DNA of 64,000 nucleotides from Sphingomonas sp. LR60 (GTDB taxonomy: Bacteria; Pseudomonadota; Alphaproteobacteria; Sphingomonadales; Sphingomonadaceae): NCBI RefSeq assembly GCF_036855935.1, contig NZ_JASPFK010000001.1, positions 2,854,501-2,918,500 of the forward strand. The letters run 5' to 3'. The notes beneath the pieces were generated by a model, which was not told the origin of the DNA, did no database searches, and saw only the letters and a program-made list of their open reading frames with translations. Positions 37,046 to 45,967 of the stretch are shown one piece after another. Numbering within the stretch: position 1 is the first letter of the stretch; each line of letters opens with the position of its first letter. A program made the position numbers and the translations under genes.

Positions 37046-37939
37046 ATGAATAATCGTTGGCAGGAGATGGCCGTGTTTGCCCGAGTGGCCGAATGCGGCA
37101 GCCTTTCGCGCGCAGCGCGTGAACTCAGCCTCTCGCAGCCGTCGGTATCTCGGATCGTCAGTGCGTTGGAGGCGCGGCTGAGCACGACGCTGCTGTTGCG
37201 GACTACACGCAGCGTCTCCCTGACGGATGCTGGCGCCCTGTATATGGAGCGAGCGCGACGTCTGCTTGCAGAAATGGAGGAGGCCGAGCAGGCGACCCGT
37301 GGATTGGATTCGCTGCACGGGGTCATCCGCCTTGCGATGCCCGTGTTGTACGGCACGCGGGCGATCATCCCGGCCATGGCACCGTTTCTAGCAAGGCATC
37401 CCGACCTTCGCGTCGAGATTGTAATGAGCGACACACGCCAGAACCTCGTCACGGACGGTGTCGATATTGCCATACGGGTAGGCGTCGGACCGCTGGATAA
37501 TTCCAGCTTCGGTGCCCGCAGATTGGCCTTGGTCGAACGGCTGGTGGTTGCGGCACCGTCGTATCTGCATATTCACGGTTCGCCAGCCGATCCGGTCGAA
37601 CTCACGAGACATGCCTGCATCATCCAGCACGGCCTGTTCGGTCGCGAGAGCTGGCGCTTCACGCATGGTCAAACTGTTGCTGCCGTTGACGTTTCCGCAA
37701 AGCTCTCGATCAGCTCAGCGCCGGGCGTGCTGGCAGCGGCAGTTGCGGGCATGGGTATCGCGCTCGCGACCCGCATCATGGCCGGCGAGGAACTGCGAAC
37801 CGGGCAGCTCACCCAATTGCTCGAAGCCTGGCAGCTCGCGCCAGCCGAGGTCCATGCCATCTTCCCGGCTGGTCCAAAGCTTTCAGCAAAGGTCAGGGCG
37901 ATCGTAGATCACCTCGGCGAGGCACTAAGCAAACCATAG
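37046..37939 (+). CDS. LysR-family transcriptional regulator
   Basis: The 297-residue regulator starts at 37046 (MNNRWQEMAVFARVAECGSL), which puts the winged helix-turn-helix at residues 5-65 (SRAARELSLSQPSVSRIVSA). The remaining part is a substrate-binding domain (IRLAMPVLYGTRAIIPAMAP; DGVDIAIRVGVG). The sequence is of the group in which the regulator controls a divergent oxidoreductase or GST. An earlier ATG at 36986 would begin inside the palindrome and is unlikely. Confidence 0.9.
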   Translation: MNNRWQEMAVFARVAECGSLSRAARELSLSQPSVSRIVSALEARLSTTLLLRTTRSVSLTDAGALYMERARRLLAEMEEAEQATRGLDSLHGVIRLAMPVLYGTRAIIPAMAPFLARHPDLRVEIVMSDTRQNLVTDGVDIAIRVGVGPLDNSSFGARRLALVERLVVAAPSYLHIHGSPADPVELTRHACIIQHGLFGRESWRFTHGQTVAAVDVSAKLSISSAPGVLAAAVAGMGIALATRIMAGEELRTGQLTQLLEAWQLAPAEVHAIFPAGPKLSAKVRAIVDHLGEALSKP

Positions 37940-38331
37940 TGCCTCGGCGAGATGCCGCCTTTCCTGAAATAGCATCGTTTGCGGGAAGGCGCCTATCGGG
38001 CAGCGCGGTTTGAAAGGCTCGTCGTAGTCCACCACTTAGCGCAATCCAATTGTCGCAAAAATGCCGACATTTGAGACGTCCGAAACTTAGAACATTCGCG
38101 ACATGTCGGCTGCCCCGTTACCCCGTCACTCTTGGTCAGTTTCGGGAAAGAGCAATTAAGAACTGGTTTTGAGAATGGCCATAATGGAGGCAGTGAGCCC
38201 CTGCCCTAACTGGCCGGCTTTCTCGCTCGACCTTCCCAATCGGAAAAGGCAGCCGCCCCGCGCAATGTCGGCTATCGCAGTCCACCTCACCGGAAGCGGC
38301 CCTTCCGCTGTCGCCCCACTTCCGGCCATTA
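37940..38331. other. intergenic region without a recognised gene
   Basis: There is no ORF with a convincing ribosome-binding site or motif. The plus-strand ORF at 38169-38366 is short and proline-rich without family resemblance. No copy of the dispersed repeat is clear here. Confidence 0.4.
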
Positions 38332-38409
38332 TCAATGCCGGACGATGGCCAGCATCAAACCGATGAGGATCATAATCACAAGTAGAGTGGTTCTGCGGTA
38401 AGGCACCAT
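38332..38409 (-). CDS. possible 25-residue membrane peptide
   Basis: An ATG at 38409 opens MVPYRR followed by a single hydrophobic helix (TTLLVIMILIGLMLAIV) and RH. The composition is that of a small membrane protein. The ribosome-binding site is weak, and an 83-codon version starting at 38583 has a non-natural N-terminal part, so the call is tentative. Confidence 0.3.
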   Translation of the reverse strand: MVPYRRTTLLVIMILIGLMLAIVRH

Positions 38410-38606
38410 CAGCCGATTATCACCCGGGGCGTTTGGCTTGCGGCTGCCGCTGCTGCGCTTGCCGACACGACAGCCCGAAGCTACCTTCCGGCTGTCGAGT
38501 AGCGGGCTTATAAGAGATGGTTGTGGCGCAGGAAGGGCCGGTGCCGCATCCCAGATACGACAAAACAAGTTAGCGCCTGCCAAGCCTCACCAGCTCTAAG
38601 CTAGAT

Positions 38607-38864
38607 TTAGTCGCTGCCTTCATCGGGATCGATGTCGCGACCAGCCTTGGTCAACTTTTCCGTTTTATGCGGATCATCATTACCGACCGACTCGTCCGCG
38701 CCGCTGCCTGCGCTTGGGATCGGCTTCTGATCCTCGTGCAGATGATCGTCCTTCCCGTCATGCGAGGTGCTTGCCTCATCTTCACCGCCGTCTGGATTGA
38801 ACGGCCGTGCCGCGGATGCGTCAGCGGCCTGATCACGCTGGTTCTTCTCGTCATCGTTGGTCAT
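38607..38864 (-). CDS. small acidic disordered protein of unknown function
   Basis: The 85-residue protein starts at 38864 behind GGAGAAGACAA. It is rich in Asp, Glu, Lys and His (MTNDDEKNQRDQAADASAAR, HDGKDDHLHEDQ) and lacks hydrophobic segments, so it is probably disordered. Short acidic proteins of this kind are common in sphingomonads, often without known role. It stands alone between two unrelated regions. Confidence 0.6.
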   Translation of the reverse strand: MTNDDEKNQRDQAADASAARPFNPDGGEDEASTSHDGKDDHLHEDQKPIPSAGSGADESVGNDDPHKTEKLTKAGRDIDPDEGSD

Positions 38865-39012
38865 TTGTCTTCTCCGATGATCATCAACGCCCCGCACCGC
38901 CCAAAGTGACCCCACTGTTTTACATCAGCCAATCGCTCGCGAACCGGCGATACCCTGCGGTGTGGTGCGACGAAGCCAGCTTCAGTCACTTCAGCCGCCA
39001 AATATTATGAAC

Positions 39013-39041
39013 AAAAATAGCCCGGCTGATGAGGCCGGGCT
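39013..39041 (-). terminator. rho-independent terminator reading leftward
   Basis: On the minus strand an 8-bp GC stem (AGCCCGGC/GCCGGGCT at 39019-39026 and 39034-39041, loop of seven) is followed by ATTTTTG. No protein gene ends there on the minus strand, so it would terminate a non-coding transcript. Confidence 0.6.
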
Positions 39042-39125
39042 GAAGGTCGAGGTGCCCCTAACAGGGCCCCTGGGTCGCACGATGGGCTTACACCGACGCA
39101 AACTGCACATCTTGTTGCATGTTAA
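39013..39125 (-). ncRNA. candidate small RNA ending at an orphan terminator
   Basis: The orphan minus-strand terminator at 39013-39041 needs a transcript. Upstream on the minus strand there is CTGACA, a 17-base spacer and TTAACA, a possible promoter near 39130-39160, which would give an RNA of roughly 110 nt containing a second small GC hairpin near 39050-39075. There is no ORF with a ribosome-binding site in it. I know no family that fits. Confidence 0.3.
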
Positions 39126-39335
39126 GATCTCTTGCATTTAGATGTCAGAACCAAGGTTTTTAGGCGTTAGGATCGCGCCTTGTAGGCTCGGTCATCAATC
39201 CAGTCGCCGATTGCCACCCGAGTTGTTGTGCGCTTCTGGGAAGCCGCAAATGTTCTAACCGATCTTATCACAGGTTTATCAAGCGGTCTGTGTTTTGAAT
39301 AGGATGCCCTGGTAGAAGAGGATCCAGCAGCTCCT

Positions 39336-40388
39336 ATGACCGGTATGCAAGGCCACGAGAGCGAGGCGCTCAAACCCGATGCTAGTTCCGCAGGCCTTAG
39401 CAAAGGCGAGGCCTGGTTGCTGGCGCTCGTAGAGGGCATGCCGCAGATGATTTGGCGATCAGCCGCACGAGGGACGTGGACCTGGTCGAGTCCTCAATGG
39501 GCGCGATACACAGGTCAGGCCACCGACGAGAGCAATGGTGGCGGGTGGCTCTCCGCGTTGCATCCCGATGATCAATCAATTGCGAGAGAAGCGTGGATGT
39601 TAGCGGCTGAGGCTGGCGAATATCACGCCGAGATGAGAATTCGTCGACATGATGGTAGCTATCGATGGTTCCAGACGCGAGGTGAAGCACTTCGCGACAA
39701 CGATGGCGCCATCCTCGAGTGGATCGGCACCTCGACCGATGTTGATGATTTGCGCCAGCTACAATCTCAACAAAAGGTACTCGTTGCCGAATTGCAGCAC
39801 CGCACTCGAAACCTGATTGCGGTCGTTCACTCAATCGCCAGTCAAACACTGCAGCGAGCCGGGACGCTTGACGCGTTTCGCGACCGGTTCGAAGAACGGC
39901 TGGCAGCCTTAAGTCGAGTCCAAGGGCTACTATCAACGTCCGAGCATACACCCATCACGATTCGACGGTTGCTTGAACTGGAACTAGGCGCCTTGGCAGA
40001 GGATCACATCCAGGAGCGCGTGGAAACAGTCGGGCCGAACACGATTGTCCGAAACTCGACCGCGCAAACGCTCGCTTTAGCGGTCCACGAGCTGTCGACC
40101 AACGCTTTGAAATACGGTGCACTCGCGTCGCCAAATGGAAGGCTGACCGTTCAGTGGCACGAGCATATCAGGAATAATAATCGATGGCTTCGGCTAGAGT
40201 GGCGTGAGACCGGCCTTCTGACGCGAAGAACTCCATCAACCAAGCTTGGGTATGGCCGCATTCTCATCGAGCAGGCGCTACCGCGTCAGCTCGGCGCAGA
40301 GACCCGCCTTGATCTCGGTTCAGGCTACATGGCCTGCACCATCGATCTTCCTCTGCGGCATAGCCACCAGGGAGACCATCATGGCTGA
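39336..40388 (+). CDS. PAS-HWE sensor histidine kinase
   Basis: The 350-residue soluble kinase has an N-terminal PAS_3-type domain (LVEGMPQMIWRSAARGTWTW to EWIGTSTDVDD, about 25-140) without the LOV cysteine, then the HWE-type dimerisation helix (ELQHRTRNLIAVVHSIASQT, His near 152) and an ATP-binding domain (AVHELSTNALKYGALASPNG; LEWRETG, the WxE of HWE kinases). No membrane segment is seen, so it senses a cytoplasmic cue. The receiver gene that follows overlaps its stop by eight bases and is its probable partner. Confidence 0.9.
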   Translation: MTGMQGHESEALKPDASSAGLSKGEAWLLALVEGMPQMIWRSAARGTWTWSSPQWARYTGQATDESNGGGWLSALHPDDQSIAREAWMLAAEAGEYHAEMRIRRHDGSYRWFQTRGEALRDNDGAILEWIGTSTDVDDLRQLQSQQKVLVAELQHRTRNLIAVVHSIASQTLQRAGTLDAFRDRFEERLAALSRVQGLLSTSEHTPITIRRLLELELGALAEDHIQERVETVGPNTIVRNSTAQTLALAVHELSTNALKYGALASPNGRLTVQWHEHIRNNNRWLRLEWRETGLLTRRTPSTKLGYGRILIEQALPRQLGAETRLDLGSGYMACTIDLPLRHSHQGDHHG

Positions 40389-40767
40389 GCTTGCACACTG
40401 TTTGATGGATCGCACCGTCCTTATCGTTGAGGATGATGCTCTGATTGCGATTGGATTGACCTCATATCTAGAAAGTCTCGGTAGCAAGGTTCGATGGGAA
40501 ACCAACGTCGCTTCGGCCCTCAGCTACATGGCGAAGGGCAATGCGATAGATATTGCGATCGTAGACCTGAACCTTGATGGGATCATGAGCGACCCGGTAT
40601 TGGATTCATTGATTGCAGAGGGCGTCTTCACCATCGTCTGCACCGGGTATGAGGAGGGTAGCATCGAGGAGAGATTTCGCTCTCTTCCAAGATCGGAAAA
40701 GCCATTTACGCGCGCGAAGATCCGACAGCTTATCACATCAGGAGTGCGACGGCAGGTGGCGCATTAA
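40381..40767 (+). CDS. single-domain response regulator receiver
   Basis: The 128-residue receiver has the acidic pair (VLIVEDDALI), phosphoacceptor Asp in IAIVDLNLDG, Thr in IVCTGYEEGS and the Lys in SEKPF. It has no output domain, so it probably relays phosphate or acts by protein contact. It starts inside the 3' end of the HWE kinase gene, which suggests a cognate pair. Confidence 0.9.
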   Translation: MAELAHCLMDRTVLIVEDDALIAIGLTSYLESLGSKVRWETNVASALSYMAKGNAIDIAIVDLNLDGIMSDPVLDSLIAEGVFTIVCTGYEEGSIEERFRSLPRSEKPFTRAKIRQLITSGVRRQVAH

Positions 40768-40781
40768 CCTAGATCCCCTCA

Positions 40782-41507
40782 TCAGCCCGCCGCTACCCGC
40801 ATGCGTCGGTGCAGATAGCCGTCGTCAAAGCCGGCAATCCTGGCGAGCTTATCGGGGTCGATGATCTGAAGGCTCCCGCGGCTGAGCGTCATCGCGCCGG
40901 CGAGCCGCAACTCCTTCAACACCCTGTTGATATGAACGCTGGTCATGCCCAGCGCGTCGGCCAGAAGGATCTGGGAGAGAGGCAACGACAACGACGTCTC
41001 GCCGCTGATGGAGATATCGCGAGCTCGGAGATAGAGCTCACACATAAGATGGGCTACGCGTTCGATGCTGGCTCGCCGCCCCATGCTCGTGATCCAGGCT
41101 CGCATCGTTCCTTCGTCAACCAGCTGCGCGATGTACATCGCTCTGGCGATTGCCGGTCGTGCCGCCATCAGTGTGTCCATATCCACGCGCTCGACCATCA
41201 CCACCTTTGCAGGCGTGATCGTCTGAATGCTGTGATCCATCTGGGCGAGCAGCCCGATATGGAGGTCGCATGCATCTCCTGGCATCAGGAATGCAAGCAC
41301 CTGCCGGGTTCCGCTCGGCAGCACCTTGTAGCGATAGGCCCAACCTTCGATCATCACGAATACGGGTCCGGGCCGATCACCATCCCGGATGAGATCGTGC
41401 CGCGCCTTGATCAGTCGTGATCGTGCGGTGAGCCGCGTAAGCTGTTCGATATCAGCCTCATCGAGCGGTACATAGCCGCGGAGCTTTTCGATGAAGCGGT
41501 TGGTCAT
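40782..41507 (-). CDS. Crp/Fnr-family transcriptional regulator
   Basis: The 241-residue regulator (start MTNRFIEKLRGYV at 41507) has a cyclic-nucleotide-binding-like barrel (KARHDLIRDGDRPGPVFVMI, FLMPGDACDLHIGLL) and a C-terminal winged helix (LSLPLSQILLADALGMTSVH, INRVLKELRLAGAM). The FNR-type cysteine cluster is absent, so it is not an Fe-S oxygen sensor. It is convergent with the receiver gene. An inverted repeat just upstream of its start may be its own operator. Confidence 0.88.
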   Translation of the reverse strand: MTNRFIEKLRGYVPLDEADIEQLTRLTARSRLIKARHDLIRDGDRPGPVFVMIEGWAYRYKVLPSGTRQVLAFLMPGDACDLHIGLLAQMDHSIQTITPAKVVMVERVDMDTLMAARPAIARAMYIAQLVDEGTMRAWITSMGRRASIERVAHLMCELYLRARDISISGETSLSLPLSQILLADALGMTSVHINRVLKELRLAGAMTLSRGSLQIIDPDKLARIAGFDDGYLHRRMRVAAG

Positions 41508-41529
41508 CTCGCACCATCTCACACCGCTA

Positions 41530-41560
41530 AAACGATAGATATTGTCGAATGTTATCGTTT
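41530..41560. promoter_or_regulatory. inverted repeat upstream of the Crp/Fnr gene
   Basis: The arms AAACGATA (41530-41537) and TATCGTTT (41553-41560) are perfectly complementary with a 15-bp spacer. The site is 22 bp upstream of the regulator start and about 120 bp upstream of the following plus-strand gene, a suitable position for autoregulation. Confidence 0.5.
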
Positions 41561-41679
41561 GTTATCAATCTCAATGCAGGGTAATGCCGAAAATGCTGGT
41601 ACGATAAGGTCATCGTCGACCCATCATCAGGCTCCGGCGGCTGCGAGATCGACGCTCGCGCCTGACTGGAGTGCCGGTA

Positions 41680-41988
41680 ATGATTGACGATGCAACGCGC
41701 TGGCAGGCAACACCTGCAGTCCGACCTGCAGAACCGGACCCGCACGGCCACGCGGCAATCCTGCTTGTAGAAAGCCTGATACATGCCCTTGTCGCCCGCT
41801 CGGTCATCAGCCGCGGCGACGCAGTTAACCTGATTTCGATCGCAATGGACGCAAAGATCGAGATTTCGGCAGACCAGGGCGTGATCAATGACAAAGGTGA
41901 CCGGTCACTCGCGTTACTCTCCGCAATCTTGGTTAGTTTAGAGAGTGACGAGGCACCCGCCAAAGAAAAAGGTTCCTCACGTGCATAG
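41680..41988 (+). CDS. conserved-type hypothetical protein
   Basis: The 102-residue protein starts at the ATG at 41680 behind GGAG. It is mostly helical (AILLVESLIHALVARSVISR, GDAVNLISIAMDAKIEI) with an acidic/basic tail. Such short helical proteins sit near HWE kinases in sphingomonads, but I do not recognise a named family. It lies between the Crp/Fnr regulator and the second kinase. Confidence 0.6.
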   Translation: MIDDATRWQATPAVRPAEPDPHGHAAILLVESLIHALVARSVISRGDAVNLISIAMDAKIEISADQGVINDKGDRSLALLSAILVSLESDEAPAKEKGSSRA

Positions 41989-42064
41989 GAGATTGGGCAT
42001 GTCTCGCAGGCTCATAAAGACTGCAGGGATAGCCTTGTGTTAGCGCGTATCCGGGGAATGCGAT

Positions 42065-43066
42065 ATGAGCTCTGATAGTACCGCGGCACACCCGTGGCCC
42101 ATTGACCATCTGCGCCTTGCCGTTGAAGCCGCCGGCGTAGCCCTCTGGTCCTGGAATGTTGATACAGATGCGTTCACCATGGACGAACGCGGGTTCGAGC
42201 TTTGGGCGCTCCCGTGGAGCAGGACAGTCACGTTCAGAGAGCTGTCGGTGCACATCCACCCTGCTGATCGCGACCGCGTAAGTGCCGCGTTTGCCGCTAC
42301 GCGTACCATCTTGGGGGCGTATGAAACAGACTTTCGGATCATGGTCGGAGACGACGTTCGCTGGATCGCTTCTCGCGGCCAGGGAAATGATGCCGGAATC
42401 GTGGAGCGAACCATGTTCGGCATCTTTCTGGACGTAACCGGCCGCAAGCTAGCCGAGGAAAGCAGTGAACTCCTCGCCGGCGAGATGAGCCACCGGGTGA
42501 AAAACCTTCTGACGATCGCAGCCGGCCTGACGCAGATCACATCTCGTGCAACCGACACGACGCGGGACATGGCACGTGAGTTGACCGAGCGTCTCGCGGC
42601 GCTGGGACGTGCTCACAACCTTGTTCGGCCGGTGGCTGGCACCTCAGGAGCGGCAACACTGCTGGGAGACCTTCTCTCCGTGCTTTTGGCGCCGTACGAC
42701 GCGGGGAGCGCATACAACAACAGGATTCGTATAGCCGTCGAGCGCATTGGCGTTGGAGAGGAAACTGGCACCGGGCTCGCTCTTATCATCCACGAGCTAG
42801 CGACGAACTCGATGAAATATGGCGCCCTGTCTGCACCAGGCGGTACTCTCGATATCTCAAGCGTCACTGCCAATGGTGAAATCGCCCTGCGATGGCTCGA
42901 GAGCGGCGGCCCGACGATTACAGAACGCAGCGAGCCGGAAGGTTTTGGAAGCAGGCTGGTTCGACGCAGTGTGACCGGTCAGCTCGGTGGCTCGATCAGC
43001 TATGACTGGGCGCCGGATGGATTGATCGTAACGCTGCGCATGACGCAAAAGCGCCTTGCGCTATGA
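42065..43066 (+). CDS. PAS-type HWE/HisKA_2 sensor histidine kinase
   Basis: The 333-residue soluble kinase has an N-terminal PAS domain (LRLAVEAAGVALWSWNVDTD to GIFLDVTGRK, about 16-128), the phosphoacceptor helix EMSHRVKNLLTIAAGLTQI (His near 142) and an ATPase domain (LALIIHELATNSMKYGALSA; LRWLESGGP). It is of the same general type as the kinase at 39336 but clearly different in sequence. A receiver gene follows after 120 bp. Confidence 0.9.
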   Translation: MSSDSTAAHPWPIDHLRLAVEAAGVALWSWNVDTDAFTMDERGFELWALPWSRTVTFRELSVHIHPADRDRVSAAFAATRTILGAYETDFRIMVGDDVRWIASRGQGNDAGIVERTMFGIFLDVTGRKLAEESSELLAGEMSHRVKNLLTIAAGLTQITSRATDTTRDMARELTERLAALGRAHNLVRPVAGTSGAATLLGDLLSVLLAPYDAGSAYNNRIRIAVERIGVGEETGTGLALIIHELATNSMKYGALSAPGGTLDISSVTANGEIALRWLESGGPTITERSEPEGFGSRLVRRSVTGQLGGSISYDWAPDGLIVTLRMTQKRLAL

Positions 43067-43186
43067 AGGTAGAATGTATCAGCCTAACACGAAATAATTG
43101 TTGGTGGCCGGACTTATGCAAACAACGAAGGCCGCAATAATATTTTATCATCCGCCGCCTTAACCGAATCCAGGCGTTCTATCGAT

Positions 43187-43582
43187 ATGAGCCACGACCA
43201 TCCCCTTCCCGTTCTAGTCGTCGAGGACGAGATTTTCATCCGCATGGTAGCGGTCGATTCTCTTGAAGATCGCGGTTATTCAATCCTCGAAGCGGCCGAT
43301 GCCGAGGAGGCTATCGCGCTTCTGGAGACAAATTCGGCGATTTCGCTGCTTTTTACCGACATCAACATGCCTGGGGACACAGACGGGCTTGGCCTCGCGG
43401 CCGAGGTTGCGCGCCGTTGGCCGCATATCGAGATCATTGTAACGTCCGGAGCAGTCAACATGGTCGACGACGACATACCGGATTCTGGGAGGTTTTTGCC
43501 CAAACCTTATACCGCAGAAAATTTGGAGCGCCTCATCCAGGAGCAACTGACGCACGCAAGCGACCGGCCTGCCGGAAAATAA
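43187..43582 (+). CDS. single-domain response regulator receiver
   Basis: The 131-residue receiver has acidic residues in VLVVEDEIFI, the phosphoacceptor in LLFTDINMPGDTDG, Ser in IVTSGAV and Lys in LPKPYT. This form (FTDINMPGDTDGLGLA) is common next to HWE kinases in alphaproteobacteria. It is probably the partner of the kinase at 42065. Confidence 0.9.
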   Translation: MSHDHPLPVLVVEDEIFIRMVAVDSLEDRGYSILEAADAEEAIALLETNSAISLLFTDINMPGDTDGLGLAAEVARRWPHIEIIVTSGAVNMVDDDIPDSGRFLPKPYTAENLERLIQEQLTHASDRPAGK

Positions 43583-43613
43583 CCACCGCGCAATGCTTCA
43601 AGCCATTGGTGCT

Positions 43614-44087
43614 TCACGTTTTCGTCGGGTCGGTACCAGCTGGATCTTGTCCGTTCTCCGCCTCCGTCACGCGATCAAAAAAGTGATGGTGGAGGTCGGG
43701 AGCAAAACCTTCGAGGCGGCGCCGTAGCCGCCACAGGGTATCATCCGAGCTACTACCCGGTTCGAGCCGCTCCATACTCCAGTAAGCAAAGTCACGCTCG
43801 ACCACCACATGATCGCTGATCACTGTCACGTCCGTATGCCACGGATCAGAACGAATTCTCTCAAACGCTGCAACAACGCTGGTCTCCGGACCTTCCAACA
43901 CCTGCAGGAAAGATCCCCGGCTGAAAAACAGCACCCCGGTAATACCGTCGAGTCCGTTATTTCGTTTGGATGCGCTGAGTATCGCGTCGATATCGATCCC
44001 GGTGACTGCCCGGCTATGATAGAAGATTTGGCGTAACGGGTTGGTCTCCACCTTATGAAGGCTACTAGGGTGTCGAGCCGTGCGCAA
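43614..44087 (-). CDS. BLUF-domain blue-light photoreceptor
   Basis: The 157-residue protein is a short BLUF protein. The flavin-binding fold shows the Tyr in LRQIFYHSRAV, the Asn in SKRNNGLDGITGVLFF and the Gln in GSFLQVLEGP, the three residues of the FAD hydrogen-bond network. FERIRSDPWHTDVTVISDH and FAYWSMER complete the domain. There is no output domain beyond a short charged tail, so it acts by protein contact. It lies convergent to the receiver gene, in a block full of kinases. Confidence 0.9.
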   Translation of the reverse strand: MRTARHPSSLHKVETNPLRQIFYHSRAVTGIDIDAILSASKRNNGLDGITGVLFFSRGSFLQVLEGPETSVVAAFERIRSDPWHTDVTVISDHVVVERDFAYWSMERLEPGSSSDDTLWRLRRRLEGFAPDLHHHFFDRVTEAENGQDPAGTDPTKT

Positions 44088-44362
44088 GGCACGCGGCGGC
44101 GTGCCTGCAACGAGAGCCGTTCACACAGAACGATAGGCTGGCTGGAGCCGGTCGAAATTGCTGCTGCCGCAGCCAAGATCGGCTCTGAATGAACGTCGGA
44201 CGCTCATCCTCGGCTGTTGTCTTGCCTTGGCGCGTTAGCGAAGTGGTGTCCACAGTACCCAGCGAATGTGCGCACCGCGACAGAGGCGAACGCCCATAAG
44301 CGGGTTATTCAACTGGTCTGTCAGTCTGACGGCGATGACCTTCCCCGGCACCTGCCCAGGCA

Positions 44363-44614
44363 TCATGCCAAGAGATGCGAACTCTCGGCTCTGTGGCCCG
44401 TCTCGCGGAGTTGCAGCTGGTGTGCAGTCACCGATGCCTTGCAGACCACTACGGCTTGCGGCTCCAGCGCGTGCACAATCTGTGACCATCGTTCCCGAAC
44501 CATCCCAGAACCGAGATCCCGCTGTGATGCAGCGACGGCGATCGCACGCGTTCCGAAGGCAGCCGCAAAGGCATCCACAAAGCTGGTCAGGTGCAGCGGT
44601 TCATCAACCATCAT
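44363..44614 (-). CDS. small hypothetical protein
   Basis: The first 50 residues (LTSFVDAFAAAFGTRAIAVA, RERWSQIVHALEP) look like a natural helical protein with good codon use; the rest (QAVVVCKASVTAHQLQLR) is less convincing, so the real end may differ. It lies upstream of nothing on its strand and has no recognised family. Confidence 0.35.
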   Translation of the reverse strand: MMVDEPLHLTSFVDAFAAAFGTRAIAVAASQRDLGSGMVRERWSQIVHALEPQAVVVCKASVTAHQLQLRETGHRAESSHLLA

Positions 44615-44674
44615 CTTCTCTTACACGTTCGCACTGCGTGTGAGCTGCATATCGTTGGAAATCTAAATGAACGC

Positions 44675-45076
44675 TTACGGCGAAGAGGGCCTCGAATCCG
44701 CTGCGAGTAGGGTCTGGATCTCCCAAGCCAATATCAATGGGTTAAATGGCTTGGCGAACACACCTATCGCGCCGGCCGCAATGAAGCGGGCGCGATCTGC
44801 GTCCCTGATGGAGGCTGTCAGGAAAGCGAAGCGGACTTCTCCATGCCCCGCTTGGCGCATCGCTGCGACCAGTGAGATACCGTCGGTGTCGGGCAGATGG
44901 TCGTCGATCAGCACGAGGTCGGGGGCCGGCCCGTCGGCGAGGCACCGCAATGCCTCCGCGCCACTTCCAACGACAATGGCTCTTACATCTGCATCAAGTT
45001 CGAGAGCCAGCAAAATGACCATCCCGATGTCGGGATCGTCTTCAACTGCAAGTACGCGTGTGAAATGTCGGCTCAT
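44675..45076 (-). CDS. single-domain response regulator receiver
   Basis: The 133-residue receiver has VLAVEDDPDIGMVILLAL, phosphoacceptor Asp in DLVLIDDHLPDTDG, Thr in FAFLTASIRD and Lys in GVFAKPFNPL. No output domain. It is the third orphan-type receiver of this block; it has no adjacent kinase on the same strand. Confidence 0.9.
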   Translation of the reverse strand: MSRHFTRVLAVEDDPDIGMVILLALELDADVRAIVVGSGAEALRCLADGPAPDLVLIDDHLPDTDGISLVAAMRQAGHGEVRFAFLTASIRDADRARFIAAGAIGVFAKPFNPLILAWEIQTLLAADSRPSSP

Positions 45077-45425
45077 GCTCCCTCCTGCCGCTATCGCGCC
45101 AGCATGAGAGGGTACACGACGCCGCCACTCAGCGGCCTCATTAAAATACGTTGATATACATAAGCAATTTACGCGCTCGCTTGCGGTTGGAAAGCCATTG
45201 CTGATGCTTGGCTCAGAACGCGTGTTCGAGCTGCTCCAAACCCGTCCGGACCGCCAGAAGACGCAGGCTGGCGCAGCAGGTCTGCCCCCTTTGCATCGCG
45301 ACGATGTGCGCCGCAGGTGGACGGTTGCACACTAACTCGCCCTCAATTTATCGATGATCCCAAATCGGGACTATTCCGAGACTTAACAGGATTGCCCGAC
45401 GTGTAATTTCGTTCACAGGCCGGCC
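45077..45425. other. intergenic region
   Basis: No supported gene. The segment around 45356-45417 (CCAAATCGGGACT ... TTTCGTTCACAG) could be a very diverged ninth copy of the dispersed repeat, but the match is weak. Confidence 0.3.
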
Positions 45426-45653
45426 ATGGCGGCCTTTGCAATCGTTATCATGGACGGGAACACCTTTACCGCGATCGAGGAATTCCCCTCCATGAGCGCA
45501 GCACGAGACGCAGTTACGCGATCAGCCCTCCAGATGCTCCTTGAGGAGCAAACCTCCGAGAGCAAGCGCGTCGCGGAATGTCGCATTGAAGAGATTGAAA
45601 GCCGACGTGAGGTCTCATTCCAGGTAAGTCTCGAAATTACCGATTTCATCTGA
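45426..45653 (+). CDS. small hypothetical protein
   Basis: The 75-residue protein (MAAFAIVIMDGNTFTAIEEF, LQMLLEEQTSESKRV) has a beta-helix-helix-beta look and normal codon use. I recognise no family. A strong terminator follows 270 bp downstream in the same direction. Confidence 0.5.
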   Translation: MAAFAIVIMDGNTFTAIEEFPSMSAARDAVTRSALQMLLEEQTSESKRVAECRIEEIESRREVSFQVSLEITDFI

Positions 45654-45922
45654 CAACCGAGGGCAAGGTATCCTCCTTCGAGGTCGTTGGCGGCACGATG
45701 TCCGCCCCGCCCTTCTTCGCCGTTCCGGGTGCAATCGGGCGGGAAAGCGGACTGGCCGGAAGCGCCCAAGGCCGACATCGAGGTGGAGGGGGCACCGCCT
45801 CTCTTGCCGATGACGCGTTATCCGCTAGCGCCCGGGGCAAGGATCCAAATTTCGGCAAGTCATGAAGTCGTCACGAATCGCGCTCAGAGGAAGCCGCGGG
45901 ATGTGTCCCCATTCTCCTAACT
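45654..45922. other. region without a recognised gene
   Basis: Overlapping short ORFs occur on both strands (for example plus 45687-45920) but are proline/arginine-rich without motifs. Transcription from the left would end at the terminator at 45923. Confidence 0.3.
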
Positions 45923-45948
45923 AGCGAGCGCGGGCTCGCTATTTTTTT
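45923..45948 (+). terminator. rho-independent terminator
   Basis: The stem AGCGAGC/GCTCGCT (45923-45929 and 45934-45940) with a GCGG loop is followed by ATTTTTTT. It reads rightward and lies 20 bp before the small inverted-repeat element. Confidence 0.8.
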
Positions 45949-45967
45949 GCCAGCGCAGCTCTCGAGT

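Noticed and set aside
38210..38345. Possible reverse-oriented copy of the dispersed repeat
   Set aside because: Only short pieces (GGCAGCC, TATCGCAGTCC) agree and the spacing does not; the match is no better than chance for this composition.
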